Positions 32,229-44,196 of a stretch of DNA of 64,000 nt are shown here, piece by piece. Under the pieces are notes generated by a model. It was not told the origin of the DNA. It saw only the letters and a program-made list of their open reading frames with translations, and made no database searches. The stretch is from Streptomyces sp. ICC1 (GTDB taxonomy: Bacteria; Actinomycetota; Actinomycetes; Streptomycetales; Streptomycetaceae). Location of the stretch: contig NZ_CP030287.1 of the NCBI RefSeq assembly GCF_003287935.1, positions 3,438,267 through 3,502,266 on the forward strand, in the 5' to 3' direction. Position 1 is the stretch's first letter. Every line of letters begins with the position of its first letter. A program made the translations under genes and the position numbers.

Positions 32229-35138
32229 CTACTGCTGACGGGATGTCATCGTCGCGGCGATCGCCTGGCGTGAGCTGACGTCCAGTTTGTGCATGATGCC
32301 GGCCATGTGCTGCTCGACAGTTCGGGGCGACAGGTAGAGGGCGGCGGCGATCTCCCGGTTGGTCATACCGGCTGCGGCGAGTTCGGCAACCTGCTGTTCG
32401 CGGGGCGAGAGTTGCCGACCGTACCCGCGGGGACCTCTGCGGTGCGGCACGGCGACGCCGTGCTTGCGCAGGGTCAGCCGGCAGCGCGCGGCGTCCCAGC
32501 CGGCGCCCAGCGCGTCGAACTCGGTGAGGGCCTGTTTCAGCGCGTCCAGCCCGTCACGCCCGGCGGTGAACCTGCACGCGCCCCTCGCTTCCACGGCCCG
32601 CGCCGCCTCGTACGGCCGGGGCAGGGCGCGGTAGAGCGCCTCCGCCTCGGCGTAGCGCTGCTCGGCCTCGCCATAGCGCCGGCGCGCCTGGGCGAGCACG
32701 GCGCGGCACACCGCGAGTGCGCTCAACGCGGCGGGGCTGTCGCGGTCGGCGATGCCCGCGGCGTACTCCGCCACAACCTCCTCCGCGGCGCCGAGCCGAC
32801 CGTCGCGGACCATGGCCTCGACGACGACCGGCGCCACGTCCACGGCCCAGACCCAGACGCCCTTGCGCCGGATCGCGTCGAGCAGTCGGTACGCCTCGGC
32901 GGTGTCCTCGGCCGTACCGCCCGCGCGCACCAGCGCCGCCCGCGCGGCCGCGAGCACGGGTACCCAACCGTTGGGGTTGGCCTGCACCGCTGCTCGCAGT
33001 GCCCGTACGGCCTCGGGCACGTCGCCGGCGGCCAAGGCGAGCAGGCCGGCGACCAACTGCGCCTCGGCCGCGGGTGCGGCCTGGTCGGCGAGGCGGGCCG
33101 AGGCGGACAGGGCCCGGTCGCGCAGCCCGGTCCACCGACCGACCGCCCAGTCCAGCATCAGCCGGCCGGACTCGGCCATGCCGGTCAGGTAGGGGGCGTC
33201 GGCTTCGGCGAGGAGTTCCTGCCCGCGGTGCAGGAACTCCTCGGCGGCGCGGTGGTGGCCGAGGCTGTTTGTGGACTGCGCCAGGTTGACGCAGGCACGG
33301 GCCAGGTGCAGCCGTTGCGCCGGAGTTGCTTCCGCGGTCGGCAGGGTCTCGACCACCTGCCAGGCCTCGGAGTCGCCCGAGGACATCAGCGCGCAGGCAC
33401 GGTTGACCAGCACCGCGGTGACGATGACCGGGTCACGCACCCGGTGTGCGGCCGCCGTGGCCTGCCGCAGCCACTCCAGGTGCTCGCCCAGGCTGGCGCC
33501 GTCGATCGCGACGGGCACGGCGAGTGAGGCCAACGCGCGGGCCACCAGGGCGGGCCGGTGCCGCAGTTCGGTGACCGCGCAGGCGATCTCGTCGATCGCG
33601 GTGTGGCCGGCGCCGCCCTGGTTGCGCAGCAGCAACCCGAGGTTGAGCCGCAGCTCGCCGTGTACCTCGGCGGGCATCGGCTCGGCGAGGGCGCGGCGTA
33701 GCACGGCGACGGTCTTGACGTGGTCCACACCGGCCCACGCCGCACGGCTCAGCTTTACCGCCATCCGAACCCGATCGTCCGAGGGCAGGCCAGGATCGGA
33801 CAGCACGGCCAGCAGCAGGGGGGCGGCGGCCGATTCGTTGCGCGCGGCCATGGCCTGATCGGCGGCCGCCTCGGCGTAGTGCCGCCACTGGGCCGCGTCG
33901 CCTGCCCACCGGGCGTGGTGGGCGAGCTGCGGCAGTGACGGCGGTCCCGGTGCGGCCCGCAGCGCGTGTACCGCACGGGTGTGCATTTCGCGTCGGCGCA
34001 GGGTCGGCAACGACTCGTAGACGGCCTGGGCTACCAGCGGGTGGCGCACGGTGTAGCGGCCCTCGCCGTGTTCGCACAGCAGGGTCCTCGCCAATGCCAC
34101 CGACAGTCCGTTCGTCGCCCGCCGCCGGGAGAGCCCGGCCACCGCGGCGAGCGACTCCCCGGTCGCCGGCCGGCCGAGTACGGCGGCGGCCTGTACGACC
34201 AGCTGCCCGTCCGGCGCCAGGCGCGCCGGGCGGTCGAGCAGCCAACGGCGCAGCGCGGGCGGCAGGTCCAACTCCGTCAAAGACCGGCTCGACCACCCGG
34301 GACCGTCACCAATCGCCGCCCGCTCGTCCCGCATCGCCCGCGTGATCACCTCGACCGCGAACGGCAGTCCCCTGGTCCGCTCGTGCAAGGCTTCGACGAA
34401 CCCGGCCGGCATCGCCTCATCGGTGACGAGCAGGCCGGCCAGCTCCCCCACCCCGGCCACATCCAACGGTGCCAGGCGCAATTCGGTGAGACTGCCGCGG
34501 GCGGACAACTCGGTGAAGAGACGCCCCAGCGGTGATGCGTCCGCCAGCTCCTCCCGCCGCACTGTCAGCACGATGCTCAGTTGGTGTGGCATGTGACGCA
34601 TCACGTACTGCAGAACATCCTGGGTATGCGTGTCACTCAGGTGGACATCCTCCAGGACGAGCAGCGTCGGACCCGATGCGCACAACAGCTCCCGGACTGC
34701 CCGCGCCAGCCGGTGTCTCTCCGCTCCTCGGTCGCCCAGCGGCGGCAAAGCCGAGGGCAGGTGCTCCGCGAGCTCCGGAAGCAGCGGCACCAGAGCCCCG
34801 ACCACCGGGTTCAACGGCAGCGTCCACGACGGCACACCGCGTAGACACCGCAGCGCCTCCACGACCGGGGCGAGCGGGAACGGTTCGTGAGACTGGTAGC
34901 ACTGGCCGAACAGAATGCGCCGGCCAGTGCCGGCCCTGTCATCGAGGAGCTCGGCGACCAGCCGGGTCTTGCCGACGCCGGCCTCGCCCTCGACCACGAG
35001 CAGGGCCCGAGGGCTGAACGCGCCCGCCATGAGCAGACGCCGTTCGGCATCCCGGCCAACCAGTGTGGACCACGCGGCCGGCCTGGTCCAATGCGGCGGC
35101 CGGGTCGGTTCGCGTTCGCGGCATTGCTCTGGCGTCAC
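32229..35138 (-). CDS. Large ATP-binding LuxR (LAL) transcriptional regulator
   Basis: A 969-residue LAL regulator. The AAA-type ATPase begins near residue 20: STLVGRDAERRLLMAGAF, Walker A VVEGEAGVGKTRLV and Walker B TLLVLEDVHLSD. A long TPR-like helical middle (about 350-880) is rich in Ala and Leu. The C-terminal LuxR helix-turn-helix is QLSPREQQVAELAAAGMTNR then REIAAALYLSPRTVEQHMAG. LALs activate secondary metabolism, sugar use or, as suggested here, exported hydrolases. GTG 35138 was chosen because GAGGGG lies 10 nt upstream; GTG 35144 is closer. It reads toward the S8 protease gene 110 bp away, the likely target. Confidence 0.9.
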   Translation of the reverse strand: MTPEQCREREPTRPPHWTRPAAWSTLVGRDAERRLLMAGAFSPRALLVVEGEAGVGKTRLVAELLDDRAGTGRRILFGQCYQSHEPFPLAPVVEALRCLRGVPSWTLPLNPVVGALVPLLPELAEHLPSALPPLGDRGAERHRLARAVRELLCASGPTLLVLEDVHLSDTHTQDVLQYVMRHMPHQLSIVLTVRREELADASPLGRLFTELSARGSLTELRLAPLDVAGVGELAGLLVTDEAMPAGFVEALHERTRGLPFAVEVITRAMRDERAAIGDGPGWSSRSLTELDLPPALRRWLLDRPARLAPDGQLVVQAAAVLGRPATGESLAAVAGLSRRRATNGLSVALARTLLCEHGEGRYTVRHPLVAQAVYESLPTLRRREMHTRAVHALRAAPGPPSLPQLAHHARWAGDAAQWRHYAEAAADQAMAARNESAAAPLLLAVLSDPGLPSDDRVRMAVKLSRAAWAGVDHVKTVAVLRRALAEPMPAEVHGELRLNLGLLLRNQGGAGHTAIDEIACAVTELRHRPALVARALASLAVPVAIDGASLGEHLEWLRQATAAAHRVRDPVIVTAVLVNRACALMSSGDSEAWQVVETLPTAEATPAQRLHLARACVNLAQSTNSLGHHRAAEEFLHRGQELLAEADAPYLTGMAESGRLMLDWAVGRWTGLRDRALSASARLADQAAPAAEAQLVAGLLALAAGDVPEAVRALRAAVQANPNGWVPVLAAARAALVRAGGTAEDTAEAYRLLDAIRRKGVWVWAVDVAPVVVEAMVRDGRLGAAEEVVAEYAAGIADRDSPAALSALAVCRAVLAQARRRYGEAEQRYAEAEALYRALPRPYEAARAVEARGACRFTAGRDGLDALKQALTEFDALGAGWDAARCRLTLRKHGVAVPHRRGPRGYGRQLSPREQQVAELAAAGMTNREIAAALYLSPRTVEQHMAGIMHKLDVSSRQAIAATMTSRQQ

Positions 35139-35518
35139 GCCCACGTTGCCCCTCGGCACGTCCTGAGCCGAATGCGATACCCCGGACCGCCATCTGGGCA
35201 CGTCGAGATCGGCGTAATGAACGGCGAGAGGGTCGGCACCCAGCGTGATCGGCTTGCCGACGTAGTCGGGCGATACCGCGCCCGGTCCCTCAAGCCGCGG
35301 TCTCTCTTCCGAGGTGCGCCCCCTCGCGGCAGGCAGCGGACGCGATATTCAACTCCGCTCCGGACGAGCCGTATCTGTGGCCGGTACTCGACGTGCCACA
35401 GCATGCCGCCACCCTCGCACAAAAGGTAGATATCGCGTCCATCTTTCAGGGGGACCCCCGAAGCCGCTGACGCCCTCCCGGAAGAGGGTGGGAGGGCGTC
35501 GGGTGTGAGCGGGGCGGG
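35139..35518. other. Control region of the LAL gene; no supported gene
   Basis: These 380 bases hold the LAL gene's upstream region and the hairpin at 35469-35500. A 95-codon minus-strand ORF (35135-35422) has no ribosome site or family resemblance. A local A+T-rich patch at about 35423-35445 may contain a promoter. Confidence 0.45.
35469..35500 (-). terminator. Hairpin downstream of the peptidoglycan-binding gene
   Basis: GACGCCCTCCC and GGGAGGGCGTC form an 11-bp stem with a 10-nt loop, starting 18 bp after the stop of the minus-strand gene. There is no T run. Confidence 0.65.
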
Positions 35519-35914
35519 TTATGGAACGCGGATGCAGCCGCCGTTGATGGCCTGGTGGAGCATTGCCTTGCGGGTGTTGGGTCCGTATTCGCCGTCCGCC
35601 GCGGTTCCGGCCTTTTGCTGGGTACGGATGAGAGCGTCGCGGGTCCTTCCGCCGAAGTCGCCGTCTTCGACGAGGTTCTCGCCGTAGCAAAGGTTCATGG
35701 AGTGCTGGAGTTTCTGGACGGCCGGGCTGTTGGTGCCGCGCACCATGTTGCAGTTCACGGTGTTGCCGGCCTTGTACATCGGGACCCAGGCCCCGGCGTA
35801 CGAGGCGACCCAGTCGCAGGTGGGGGTGGCGGCGGCAGCCGAATTGAGGGGAGCGATGCCCAGTAGGCCTCCCGCGATGAGCGTGGCTGCCAGCGCGGCG
35901 AAGTTCTTGCGCAT
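35519..35914 (-). CDS. Secreted peptidoglycan-binding domain protein
   Basis: A 131-residue exported protein. The signal peptide is MRKNFAALAATLIAGGLLGI with a likely cut after NSAAAA. The mature part has a PG_binding_1 fold: RGTNSPAVQKLQHSMNLCYG, then DGDFGGRTRDALIRTQQKAG and DGEYGPNTRKAMLH, the standard D-G-x-F/Y-G-x-x-T-R repeat. Three or four Cys (CDW, CNM, CYG, GGC) probably form disulfides. It has no catalytic domain and may anchor in the wall or act as a cofactor. AAGGAG precedes ATG 35914. The lipase gene is 56 bp upstream on the same strand, so the two may be co-transcribed. Confidence 0.88.
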   Translation of the reverse strand: MRKNFAALAATLIAGGLLGIAPLNSAAAATPTCDWVASYAGAWVPMYKAGNTVNCNMVRGTNSPAVQKLQHSMNLCYGENLVEDGDFGGRTRDALIRTQQKAGTAADGEYGPNTRKAMLHQAINGGCIRVP

Positions 35915-35970
35915 GAGGTCTCCTTGGGACGGGGTCCTGCGTGCCGTGCCGTGCGGTGGCCTGCGGCCCG

Positions 35971-36657
35971 TCAGCCGACGAATGACTTGACTTGGCCGTA
36001 GACGGTGGTGTCGGTGCGCAGTGCGCCGTGGCTCAGGCAGGCGGTCTTGGTGTTCGTGGCGCCGGTGAGGGCAACGCTGCTGTCGGGGTTGATCGTGCTG
36101 TCGCAGGGCGACCACCAGGTGGCGTAGCGGGAAGCGCCGGGGGTCTCGTCGCCGGAGTTGAGGGCGTTCAGGAACGTGGATCCGGGGCGCATTTCCGTGC
36201 AGGAGGCGCCGCCGCAGAAATTAGCGGTGTCGGTGCCGTGGTTGGGGCCGCCAAGGGAGATCCAGGCGTCGACCTTGGTGTCGCCGCCGAGGTTCTTGAG
36301 GAAGTAGCGGGAGGACAGGCCACCCATGGAGTGGGTGACGACGTCGACCTTGGTCGCGCCGGTTGCGGCGAGGACGCGGTCGATCTCCGCCGAGAGCTGG
36401 GAGGCGGTGGTGGCGTTGGACTGGCTGGTGTTGTACGTCCACTTGTCGAGGTGACTGACCGGCCACCCGTCGGTGGCGAACCGGCCGGCCATGGTGTCCC
36501 AGGTGGATCCGCTGGAGTTCCAGCCGTGTACGAAAACGATCGGATCGGGTGCCGCCGCGGCGGGCTGCGCGCCGGCTGCCGGCGTCTGGAGTGAGAGGGC
36601 GGCGAGAAGGCCGGCGGCGAGTGCGCCGACGAGTGCGGCGCGGGATGAGATGGGCAT
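35971..36657 (-). CDS. Secreted alpha/beta-hydrolase lipase
   Basis: A 228-residue extracellular lipase, similar in size to Bacillus LipA and Streptomyces class 2 lipases. The signal peptide spans about residues 1-37 (MPISSRAALVGALAAGLLAA, then AGAQPAAAA). The core has the oxyanion HGW in IVFVHGWNSSGSTWDTM, the nucleophile elbow VVTHSMGGLSSRY (GHSMG type with Thr for Gly), and a late His in CLSHGALRTDTTVYGQ. Four Cys suggest disulfides. GGAG precedes ATG 36657 by 7 nt. It acts on acyl esters outside the cell; substrate length cannot be told. Confidence 0.9.
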   Translation of the reverse strand: MPISSRAALVGALAAGLLAALSLQTPAAGAQPAAAAPDPIVFVHGWNSSGSTWDTMAGRFATDGWPVSHLDKWTYNTSQSNATTASQLSAEIDRVLAATGATKVDVVTHSMGGLSSRYFLKNLGGDTKVDAWISLGGPNHGTDTANFCGGASCTEMRPGSTFLNALNSGDETPGASRYATWWSPCDSTINPDSSVALTGATNTKTACLSHGALRTDTTVYGQVKSFVG

Positions 36658-36915
36658 GGCGAGACTCCGGATCTCGGGCGAGGGAAGGGGCACCGGGCGT
36701 GGCAACAGAGGGGCGCAGCGGGTTGGGCAAGGGACGCCGTCCTGCAGGCACGCTCGGCACCGCGGCTCCACTGCGGGGACGCGATACCGAGCGTTCGGGT
36801 GGTGTCGCCTGTGCCGGACGACGCGGATGATCGCGCACACGCATCGCGCCATCGCCGAGGCGCTCCGGGCGGTGAGGCCCGGAGGCGCCGGTCGGGTCAG
36901 GTCAGCCGGCCGCGG

Positions 36916-38253
36916 TCAGGGCGCGGCGCAGTACTGGGCTTCCTTGCCGATGGAGCGGTACATGCAGTCCGCGTTCTCGACCAGTTGCAGTACCGCGTCG
37001 CGGTTGCGGCTGGTCTCGCGTTCGATGACCTCGTCGGGCGGGTAGAAGCCGCCGCCGCCGAAGCCGGTCGGGTACAGCTCGAAGGTATAGCCGAAGATCT
37101 TCTGGCTGCCCCACAGGTAGTCGTCGATCGACCCGTCGGTGATGTAGAGGTCGCTGGACTGTTCGGCGGTGTAGCCGTTGCTGGCGGCCATCTTCTGGCC
37201 GACGCTCGCGAAGGCGTCCCGGTCGTCCTGGGTCATGCCGGTCGCGGTGTTGGCAGTGGTGTACCCGAAGGGCCAGAGCACCAGCTCGCTGTACGTGTGG
37301 AAGTCGATGCCTGCCTTGATCTGCTGCTTCCCGCCGACGACGCGGCTGCGGACGAAGTCGGCGACGACCTTCACCTCAGGGGCGGACTCGGGGGCGGCGC
37401 CCCGGTAGGTGTCGGAGCTCTTGCTGCTGGAGGAGCCGCCGCAGCAGCCCCACTTGTAGTCCCAGTTGCGGTTCTCGTCCGTGCCGATGGCGGAGGAGCC
37501 GGCGTTGGGCTGGCGGTTCTTGCGCCAGCTCTTGTAGGAGCCGGTGGAGATGTCGTACTCGCCGCCGTCCGGGTTGAGGTCCGGGATGATCCAGATCTCG
37601 CGGCCGTTGACGGCATTGGCGATGCGCGAGTCGCTCGCGTAGTCCTCGCCGAACTCGCGCAGCAGATACAGCGCCATCTCGACGGTCAGGTGCTCGCGCG
37701 CGTGCTGATGGGCGGTGAAGAGGACCTCGGGCTCGTTCTCGTCGCTCGCGACGTTATCGCTGATCTTGATCGCGATCATGTCCCGGCCCTCGTAGGACTT
37801 GCCGATGACCTTCTTGCTCATGATGCTCGGGTACTGCGCGATGCGCTGGTCGATCTCCGCCATCGCCTCCGCGTAGTTGTGGTATTTGGAGTCGGCCGTG
37901 GGGAAGTCCATCGGTGCGATGGCGAGTCCGTCGGTACGGGCCGGCGGCCCGGGCAGCGCCTCGAGCTGGTAGCCGAGCGCGCGCAGCTTCTTGGCCTCCC
38001 CGGTGTCGGCGCTGACGACTACCGAGCGGGCGTCCACCTCGTCGATGGAGACACCGGTCGCGGCGAGCGCGGTGCGGGCGGCGACGGTGGCGGGGCCGTG
38101 GATCTCGTACTGCCTGATGTCCTCGTCGACGGTCGCCGTGGACGGCCGGGACGGGGCTGATGCGGTGGCGGTGACGCTCAGCGGTGTGGCAACCGCGAGA
38201 GCCAGTAAGGCCGCGAGGGTAGCGGTCTTCCTGCTCCGGATGCGAAGTCGCAT
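36916..38253 (-). CDS. Secreted M14 zinc carboxypeptidase
   Basis: A 445-residue metallocarboxypeptidase. The signal peptide ([20 protein letters not shown]) is followed by a propeptide of about 80 residues. The M14 domain carries the zinc ligands [11 protein letters not shown] (HxxE) and [17 protein letters not shown], substrate-binding [13 protein letters not shown], and the catalytic Glu in [20 protein letters not shown]. Similar Streptomyces enzymes (carboxypeptidase SG/T type) remove C-terminal basic or hydrophobic residues. It lies between the lipase and the second S8 protease, all on the minus strand, consistent with a nutrient-scavenging set. Confidence 0.93.
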   Translation of the reverse strand: MRLRIRSRKTATLAALLALAVATPLSVTATASAPSRPSTATVDEDIRQYEIHGPATVAARTALAATGVSIDEVDARSVVVSADTGEAKKLRALGYQLEALPGPPARTDGLAIAPMDFPTADSKYHNYAEAMAEIDQRIAQYPSIMSKKVIGKSYEGRDMIAIKISDNVASDENEPEVLFTAHQHAREHLTVEMALYLLREFGEDYASDSRIANAVNGREIWIIPDLNPDGGEYDISTGSYKSWRKNRQPNAGSSAIGTDENRNWDYKWGCCGGSSSSKSSDTYRGAAPESAPEVKVVADFVRSRVVGGKQQIKAGIDFHTYSELVLWPFGYTTANTATGMTQDDRDAFASVGQKMAASNGYTAEQSSDLYITDGSIDDYLWGSQKIFGYTFELYPTGFGGGGFYPPDEVIERETSRNRDAVLQLVENADCMYRSIGKEAQYCAAP

Positions 38254-38343
38254 GGCTTCTCCTGGAGTGTGGGGGTGACGTCTGCGTGAGGTCCCGGCCG
38301 ACGCGGGGGAGGGCCGTCGGCCGGGAGTCCGGCGGGATCCGGG

Positions 38344-38373
38344 CCGGAGCGGGGCTGACGGGCCCCGCTCCGG
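38344..38373 (-). terminator. Hairpin downstream of the second S8 protease
   Basis: CCGGAGCGGGGC and GCCCCGCTCCGG form a perfect 12-bp stem with a 6-nt loop, 11 bp after the stop of the S8 gene. Confidence 0.7.
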
Positions 38374-38384
38374 CCTTACGGATG

Positions 38385-39590
38385 TCAGAACAGCGTGTAG
38401 AGAAGCCTGTTCGGGGAGCCGGTCTTCGGGTCCTGGACCTTGCCGGTGGTGGCGCCGTTCACCAGGGCGTCACGGACCTGGGCAGGTGTCGCCGTCGGGT
38501 TGGCCGCAAGGTAGAGGGCGGCGGCGCCGGCGGTGTGGGGGGCGGCCATGGAGGTGCCGCTGATGGTCTTGGTGGCGGTATTGCTGTCCTTCCAGGCGCT
38601 GGTGATGCTCACGCCGGGGGCGAACAGGTCCAGGCAGGTGCCGTAATTGGAGAACGAGGCGCGCTTGTCGGCGCTGTCGGTGGCGCCGACGGTGATCGCT
38701 TCGGCGACGCGGGCGGGCGAGGTGTTGCAGGCGTTCTGCGGGTTGCCGAAGAAGTCGCCGTTGCCGGCCGCGAGGGAGTAGGTCACGCCGGAGGTGATGG
38801 ACTTCTTCACGGCGTTGTCGAGGGTGGTGTTCGCCCCGCCGCCCAGGCTCATGTTGGCGACGGCCGGCTTGATGGCGTTGGCAGTGACCCAGTCGACGCC
38901 GGCGATGACGGCAGAGTTGCTGCCCGAACCGTTGCAGTCCAGGACCCGTACGCCGACGATCGCGGCGCCCTTGGCGACACCGTAGGTGGAACCGGCGGCC
39001 GTACCCGCGACGTGGGTGCCATGTCCCTGACAATCATTGCCGTTCTGGCCGTCGCCCACCGTGTCGGTGCCGATGGACGCCCGGCCGCCGAACTCGCTGT
39101 GAGATGTGCGCAGTCCGGTGTCGATGACGTACACGTGGACATTGGAGGCGGTGGTGTTGTACGTGTACGTGCCGCTCAGCGGCAGGTTGCGCTGGTCGAT
39201 CCGGTCGATGCCCCACGTCGCGTTGTTCTGCGTCGCGGTGAGCGTGACCTTCGAGTCCTGCTCGACGTAGGCGACCCGCGGGTCGGCGGCGAGTGCTCGC
39301 GCCTGGGCCTGTGTCATCGTCGCGGAGAAGCCGTTCAGCGCGCTGCGGTAGGTGTGCGTGAGGCGGGCGTTGTTGCGGCGGGTGAGCTCGCCCGCGACCG
39401 CGTCGATGGACGTGGTGTTGGCCTTGAGGGCGACGATCCAGCTGTCGGAGATCGCGCTCTCGCTCGCGGCCAACCGGACGTCGCCGGCAGTGGGCGGTGC
39501 GCTGTGGGCCGTGGAGCCGGCGACCTGTATGCCCGCCGTGAGCAGTAACGCGGGTACAAGGACGCTCAGTCGGCGTGTGAGGGGACGCAT
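38385..39590 (-). CDS. Secreted S8 subtilase (proteinase K/aqualysin-like)
   Basis: A 401-residue secreted serine protease with signal peptide ([20 protein letters not shown]), I9 propeptide ([20 protein letters not shown] to [10 protein letters not shown]) and a single peptidase domain. The triad is Asp in VYVIDTGLR, His in [11 protein letters not shown] and Ser in [12 protein letters not shown]. No C-terminal accessory domain exists; the protein ends in [10 protein letters not shown]. The catalytic domain is a close paralogue of the PKD-containing S8 protein at 30367 (both share [18 protein letters not shown]). An A+G-rich AAAGG is 13 nt before ATG 39590, so the start is moderately certain. 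Confidence 0.92.
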   Translation of the reverse strand: MRPLTRRLSVLVPALLLTAGIQVAGSTAHSAPPTAGDVRLAASESAISDSWIVALKANTTSIDAVAGELTRRNNARLTHTYRSALNGFSATMTQAQARALAADPRVAYVEQDSKVTLTATQNNATWGIDRIDQRNLPLSGTYTYNTTASNVHVYVIDTGLRTSHSEFGGRASIGTDTVGDGQNGNDCQGHGTHVAGTAAGSTYGVAKGAAIVGVRVLDCNGSGSNSAVIAGVDWVTANAIKPAVANMSLGGGANTTLDNAVKKSITSGVTYSLAAGNGDFFGNPQNACNTSPARVAEAITVGATDSADKRASFSNYGTCLDLFAPGVSITSAWKDSNTATKTISGTSMAAPHTAGAAALYLAANPTATPAQVRDALVNGATTGKVQDPKTGSPNRLLYTLF

Positions 39591-39976
39591 GTGGTGCACC
39601 AGACCTTTCGTTGACCGGATTGCGGACACGTATGGCTGCAGTGCGCCGCGCCCTGGATAGGGGCGCGGTTGGGGCACGGTGCGTGGTGCCGGGTGGGGCG
39701 GGCGGGGTAACAGCGGCCCGAACGATGCCTGTTGCCCCCCGAAGGCCGTGACGCCCGCAGGTCCGAGTCTCACCTTTGGGACGGCATCGGTGTGGAGAAC
39801 CCGGCAGGCGCGCCGCATCTGTCAACAGGACTATCGGTGACTGTTACCCCGCCGGGTGGAAGTCTGCCGTCCGTCTGGCGGCGCGTCAAGAGACCTGCAC
39901 TTCAGACGGGTTGGACCTGCGGCATGATCAGTACTGGTATGACCCGATTGAGAAAGACCGGAGGGCTTTGGGGTGG
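39591..39976. other. Control region of the second S8 protease; no supported gene
   Basis: These 386 bases separate the S8 start from the stop of the XRE-TPR gene on the same strand. No gene, terminator or clear operator is seen. The region is less GC-rich in its right half, where a promoter is likely. Confidence 0.45.
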
Positions 39977-41296
39977 CTATGTACTCTCCAGAGCCATCAG
40001 CCCGCGCCGGTAGACGACCGCGGCTTCGCCGGTGCGCCCCCACTGGATCATTTGGTCTCCGAGGATCCGGCAGGTCGTGGCGACTTCAAGCGTGGCTCCT
40101 ATGGCCTGGTAGCGGTCGATCGCCCCGTGGAAGAGTGCCTCGGCGCCGGCGTCGTCGGCGCGGTCCACGGCGATGTGCGCGCCGATGCGGTCCAGCTCCG
40201 CGGCCTGTTCCGGGTCGTGGTAGTCGTGCGACAGAGCGCGGCACTCCTCCACCAGGGCGCCGGCCTTCTCGGTATCGCCCATCCGGCGCAGGACTTCGGC
40301 GAGTTCCGCGGTGGCATTGACCTGGCGGGGCAGGGCCTTGGTTTCCGCGAAGACGGCTGCCGCGTGGCGCAGGCGCTCCTCGGCTTGATGGAGGTCTCCC
40401 CGGCGGGCGGAGAGGTAGCCCTGGGCGAAGTGGCACATGCCGACCTCGGTGCGCAGCCGCAGGTGCCCGTACAGGGCTACCGCCCGGGTGAGCACTTGTT
40501 CGGCTTCCTCGTACCGAGCCTGAGCGGCCAGTACGCGATTGACGTGGTAGTAGCCCTGTGCCAGGACGTCGGGATCCTTCACCTGCGGGGCGATCGCCAG
40601 TGCGGCGGCGGCAGCGGCAGCGGCCTGGTCGATGTCGCCTCGCTCAACCAGTGGCAGGACGGTCGCGGCGCGCAGTGCGAACTGCGCCGCGATCTGTCCG
40701 GTCTGCTGTGCTGTGCGCAGCTGGTCCTCCGCCAGCGCGAGCGCGTCGGTGATCGCGCCGCGGGCGAACAGAGCTCCCATCCGGCCCATCACGGCGGGCA
40801 GTCGGACGTTCAGGGGCTGCCCGGCCAGCAGTTCTTCGGCCTTGGTGAACAGCATTAGGGCCCGGTCAGGGTCCCCCTGGTGCCGGGCGGCCAGTCCCAG
40901 CCCGCAGTGGCCCGCGGCGTCGAGCTCCGGGTCGTCGTGCAGGCCTGCGGCGCAGACCACCTCCTGGTACGCCTCGGACGCCTGCGCCACTTCGCCCCGG
41001 GAAAGAGTGAGCCGGGCTTCGGCGAGCGAGTTCCGCAGATCCCGCCGTTGGCCGGGCTCGTACGGGTAGCAAAGGTCTTCCATGGTGACGCCGAGCCGCT
41101 CGGCGAAATGGGAGGTAGCGCGGGGGGACGGGGTGCGCTTGCCCCCTTCAATCGACGACACGTAGGCACGGGTGAAGGCATCCCCGGCCAAGTGAGCCTG
41201 GGTCGCTTGGCGCAGGGTGCGCAGACGCAGGATCCGGGAGCCGATCCCGGCCACATCGGCGCCCAGGGGGAACGCATCGTCGGACATGCCCGTCAT
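39977..41296 (-). CDS. XRE-family regulator with TPR domain (Rgg/PlcR-like architecture)
   Basis: A 439-residue regulator. The N-terminal Cro/C1 helix-turn-helix is IGSRILRLRTLRQATQAHLA then FTRAYVSSIEGGKRTPSPRA (about residues 19-64). The rest is a series of TPR-like helical repeats, for example EAYQEVVCAAGLHDDPELDA and YEEAEQVLTRAVALYGHLRL, a fold often used to sense small peptides or partner proteins. GGGAGGG lies 6 nt before ATG 41296. It is divergent from the S8-P-domain protease and lies upstream of another S8 gene, so control of the protease genes is a natural guess. No cognate pheromone-like peptide gene was found next to it. Confidence 0.85.
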   Translation of the reverse strand: MTGMSDDAFPLGADVAGIGSRILRLRTLRQATQAHLAGDAFTRAYVSSIEGGKRTPSPRATSHFAERLGVTMEDLCYPYEPGQRRDLRNSLAEARLTLSRGEVAQASEAYQEVVCAAGLHDDPELDAAGHCGLGLAARHQGDPDRALMLFTKAEELLAGQPLNVRLPAVMGRMGALFARGAITDALALAEDQLRTAQQTGQIAAQFALRAATVLPLVERGDIDQAAAAAAAALAIAPQVKDPDVLAQGYYHVNRVLAAQARYEEAEQVLTRAVALYGHLRLRTEVGMCHFAQGYLSARRGDLHQAEERLRHAAAVFAETKALPRQVNATAELAEVLRRMGDTEKAGALVEECRALSHDYHDPEQAAELDRIGAHIAVDRADDAGAEALFHGAIDRYQAIGATLEVATTCRILGDQMIQWGRTGEAAVVYRRGLMALEST

Positions 41297-41684
41297 ATTA
41301 GGCCCTCCCCAAATTCCGGATTGCGGCACCTGGCGCCGGGCTGCTCCAACTCCGGTTGGAGCAGCTTGCGTTCATCCTCTTGACGTTCTTCGAGGGCCGA
41401 CAGCAGACTCGCCACCAAGCGAGGTAACGGCGATCGTAACTGCTGTTTACAGCATGGGCGCGAGAATCCGTGATGAGGTCCGGTACGCCCGTGGGGGGTG
41501 TGTGTCCGGCCCCGCGCCCATCCGCAGCCCTCTCCGGGCGGAGGGTCGCCGTTGCCTCGCCCCTGTGCACTTCCAGATCGGCGGCCCCGTTTTCAAAGCG
41601 CGGTCCGAACCACCGAAGGCTGAGATGCGCCGAGGTGGTGACGACGCGTGCGGACCGGGTCTTCCCGTACCCATGAGGAGCCAC
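41297..41684. other. Divergent control region, XRE-TPR gene and S8 protease
   Basis: These 388 bases hold the hairpin at 41340-41365 and, on the right, a long untranslated stretch before ATG 41685. The open frame upstream of the protease has no start with a ribosome site and is treated as leader. Confidence 0.5.
41340..41365. promoter_or_regulatory. Palindromic site upstream of the XRE-TPR regulator
   Basis: GCTGCTCCAAC and GTTGGAGCAGC flank TCCG. The 11-bp perfect arms lie 44 bp upstream of the regulator start, in the divergent control region, and could be its operator. Confidence 0.55.
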
Positions 41685-43757
<2,073 letters not shown>

Positions 43758-43778
43758 CGCCCGCCTGAACACCCAGGT

Positions 43779-43820
43779 GCGTCAGCCCTCTCGACCGGAA
43801 CCGGTCGAGAGGGCTGACGC
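43779..43820 (+). terminator. Very long perfect hairpin after the S8 protease
   Basis: Two perfect 20-bp arms (GCGTCAGCCCTCTCGACCGG and its inverse complement) are separated only by AA. It lies 21 bp after the stop. The length of the perfect arms is exceptional; only a short T/G tract follows, as usual in Streptomyces. Confidence 0.8.
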
Positions 43821-44196
43821 GCTTACGCGAAGCGAAAGTCAGCTACTACCCGCCCAGTTCACTGATCTCGAACAGGAGAACAGGTTGGTCGACGCCGCTT
43901 TGCTTCCGGAATGGAACGCGCCAACCTCTGGCCCCGCCGTGCGGTCGTGGCAGAGGCATAGTTGGACGCCTCGACGGCACGCAGGTCCGAGGTGGCGGGA
44001 GCCTCCACCACCCTGTACCGCTGCGCGGTGACGCCGTGGGCGGACACCCCACGGGCGCCTCTGGTCGGGGCCGTCCGGCCGAAGAACCCCCCATTCGGGG
44101 CTGGTGCTCTGAGCGTCACAGGGCAACCGGTGCCGGCGCGACCTAGGCTCCGATTTCCGATGATTGGCAACATCTGTGGCATCTGGAAGGTTCATC
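43821..44196. other. Intergenic region upstream of oleate hydratase
   Basis: No gene supported in these 376 bases. Several antisense ORFs of 80-120 codons have no ribosome site or family match. The region just before 44197 supplies the ohyA ribosome site GGAAGG. Confidence 0.5.

Noticed and set aside
41217..41684. Long N-terminal extension of the S8 protease (846-codon ORF)
   Set aside because: The signal peptide begins at 41685 with AGGAG upstream; the extension would bury it.
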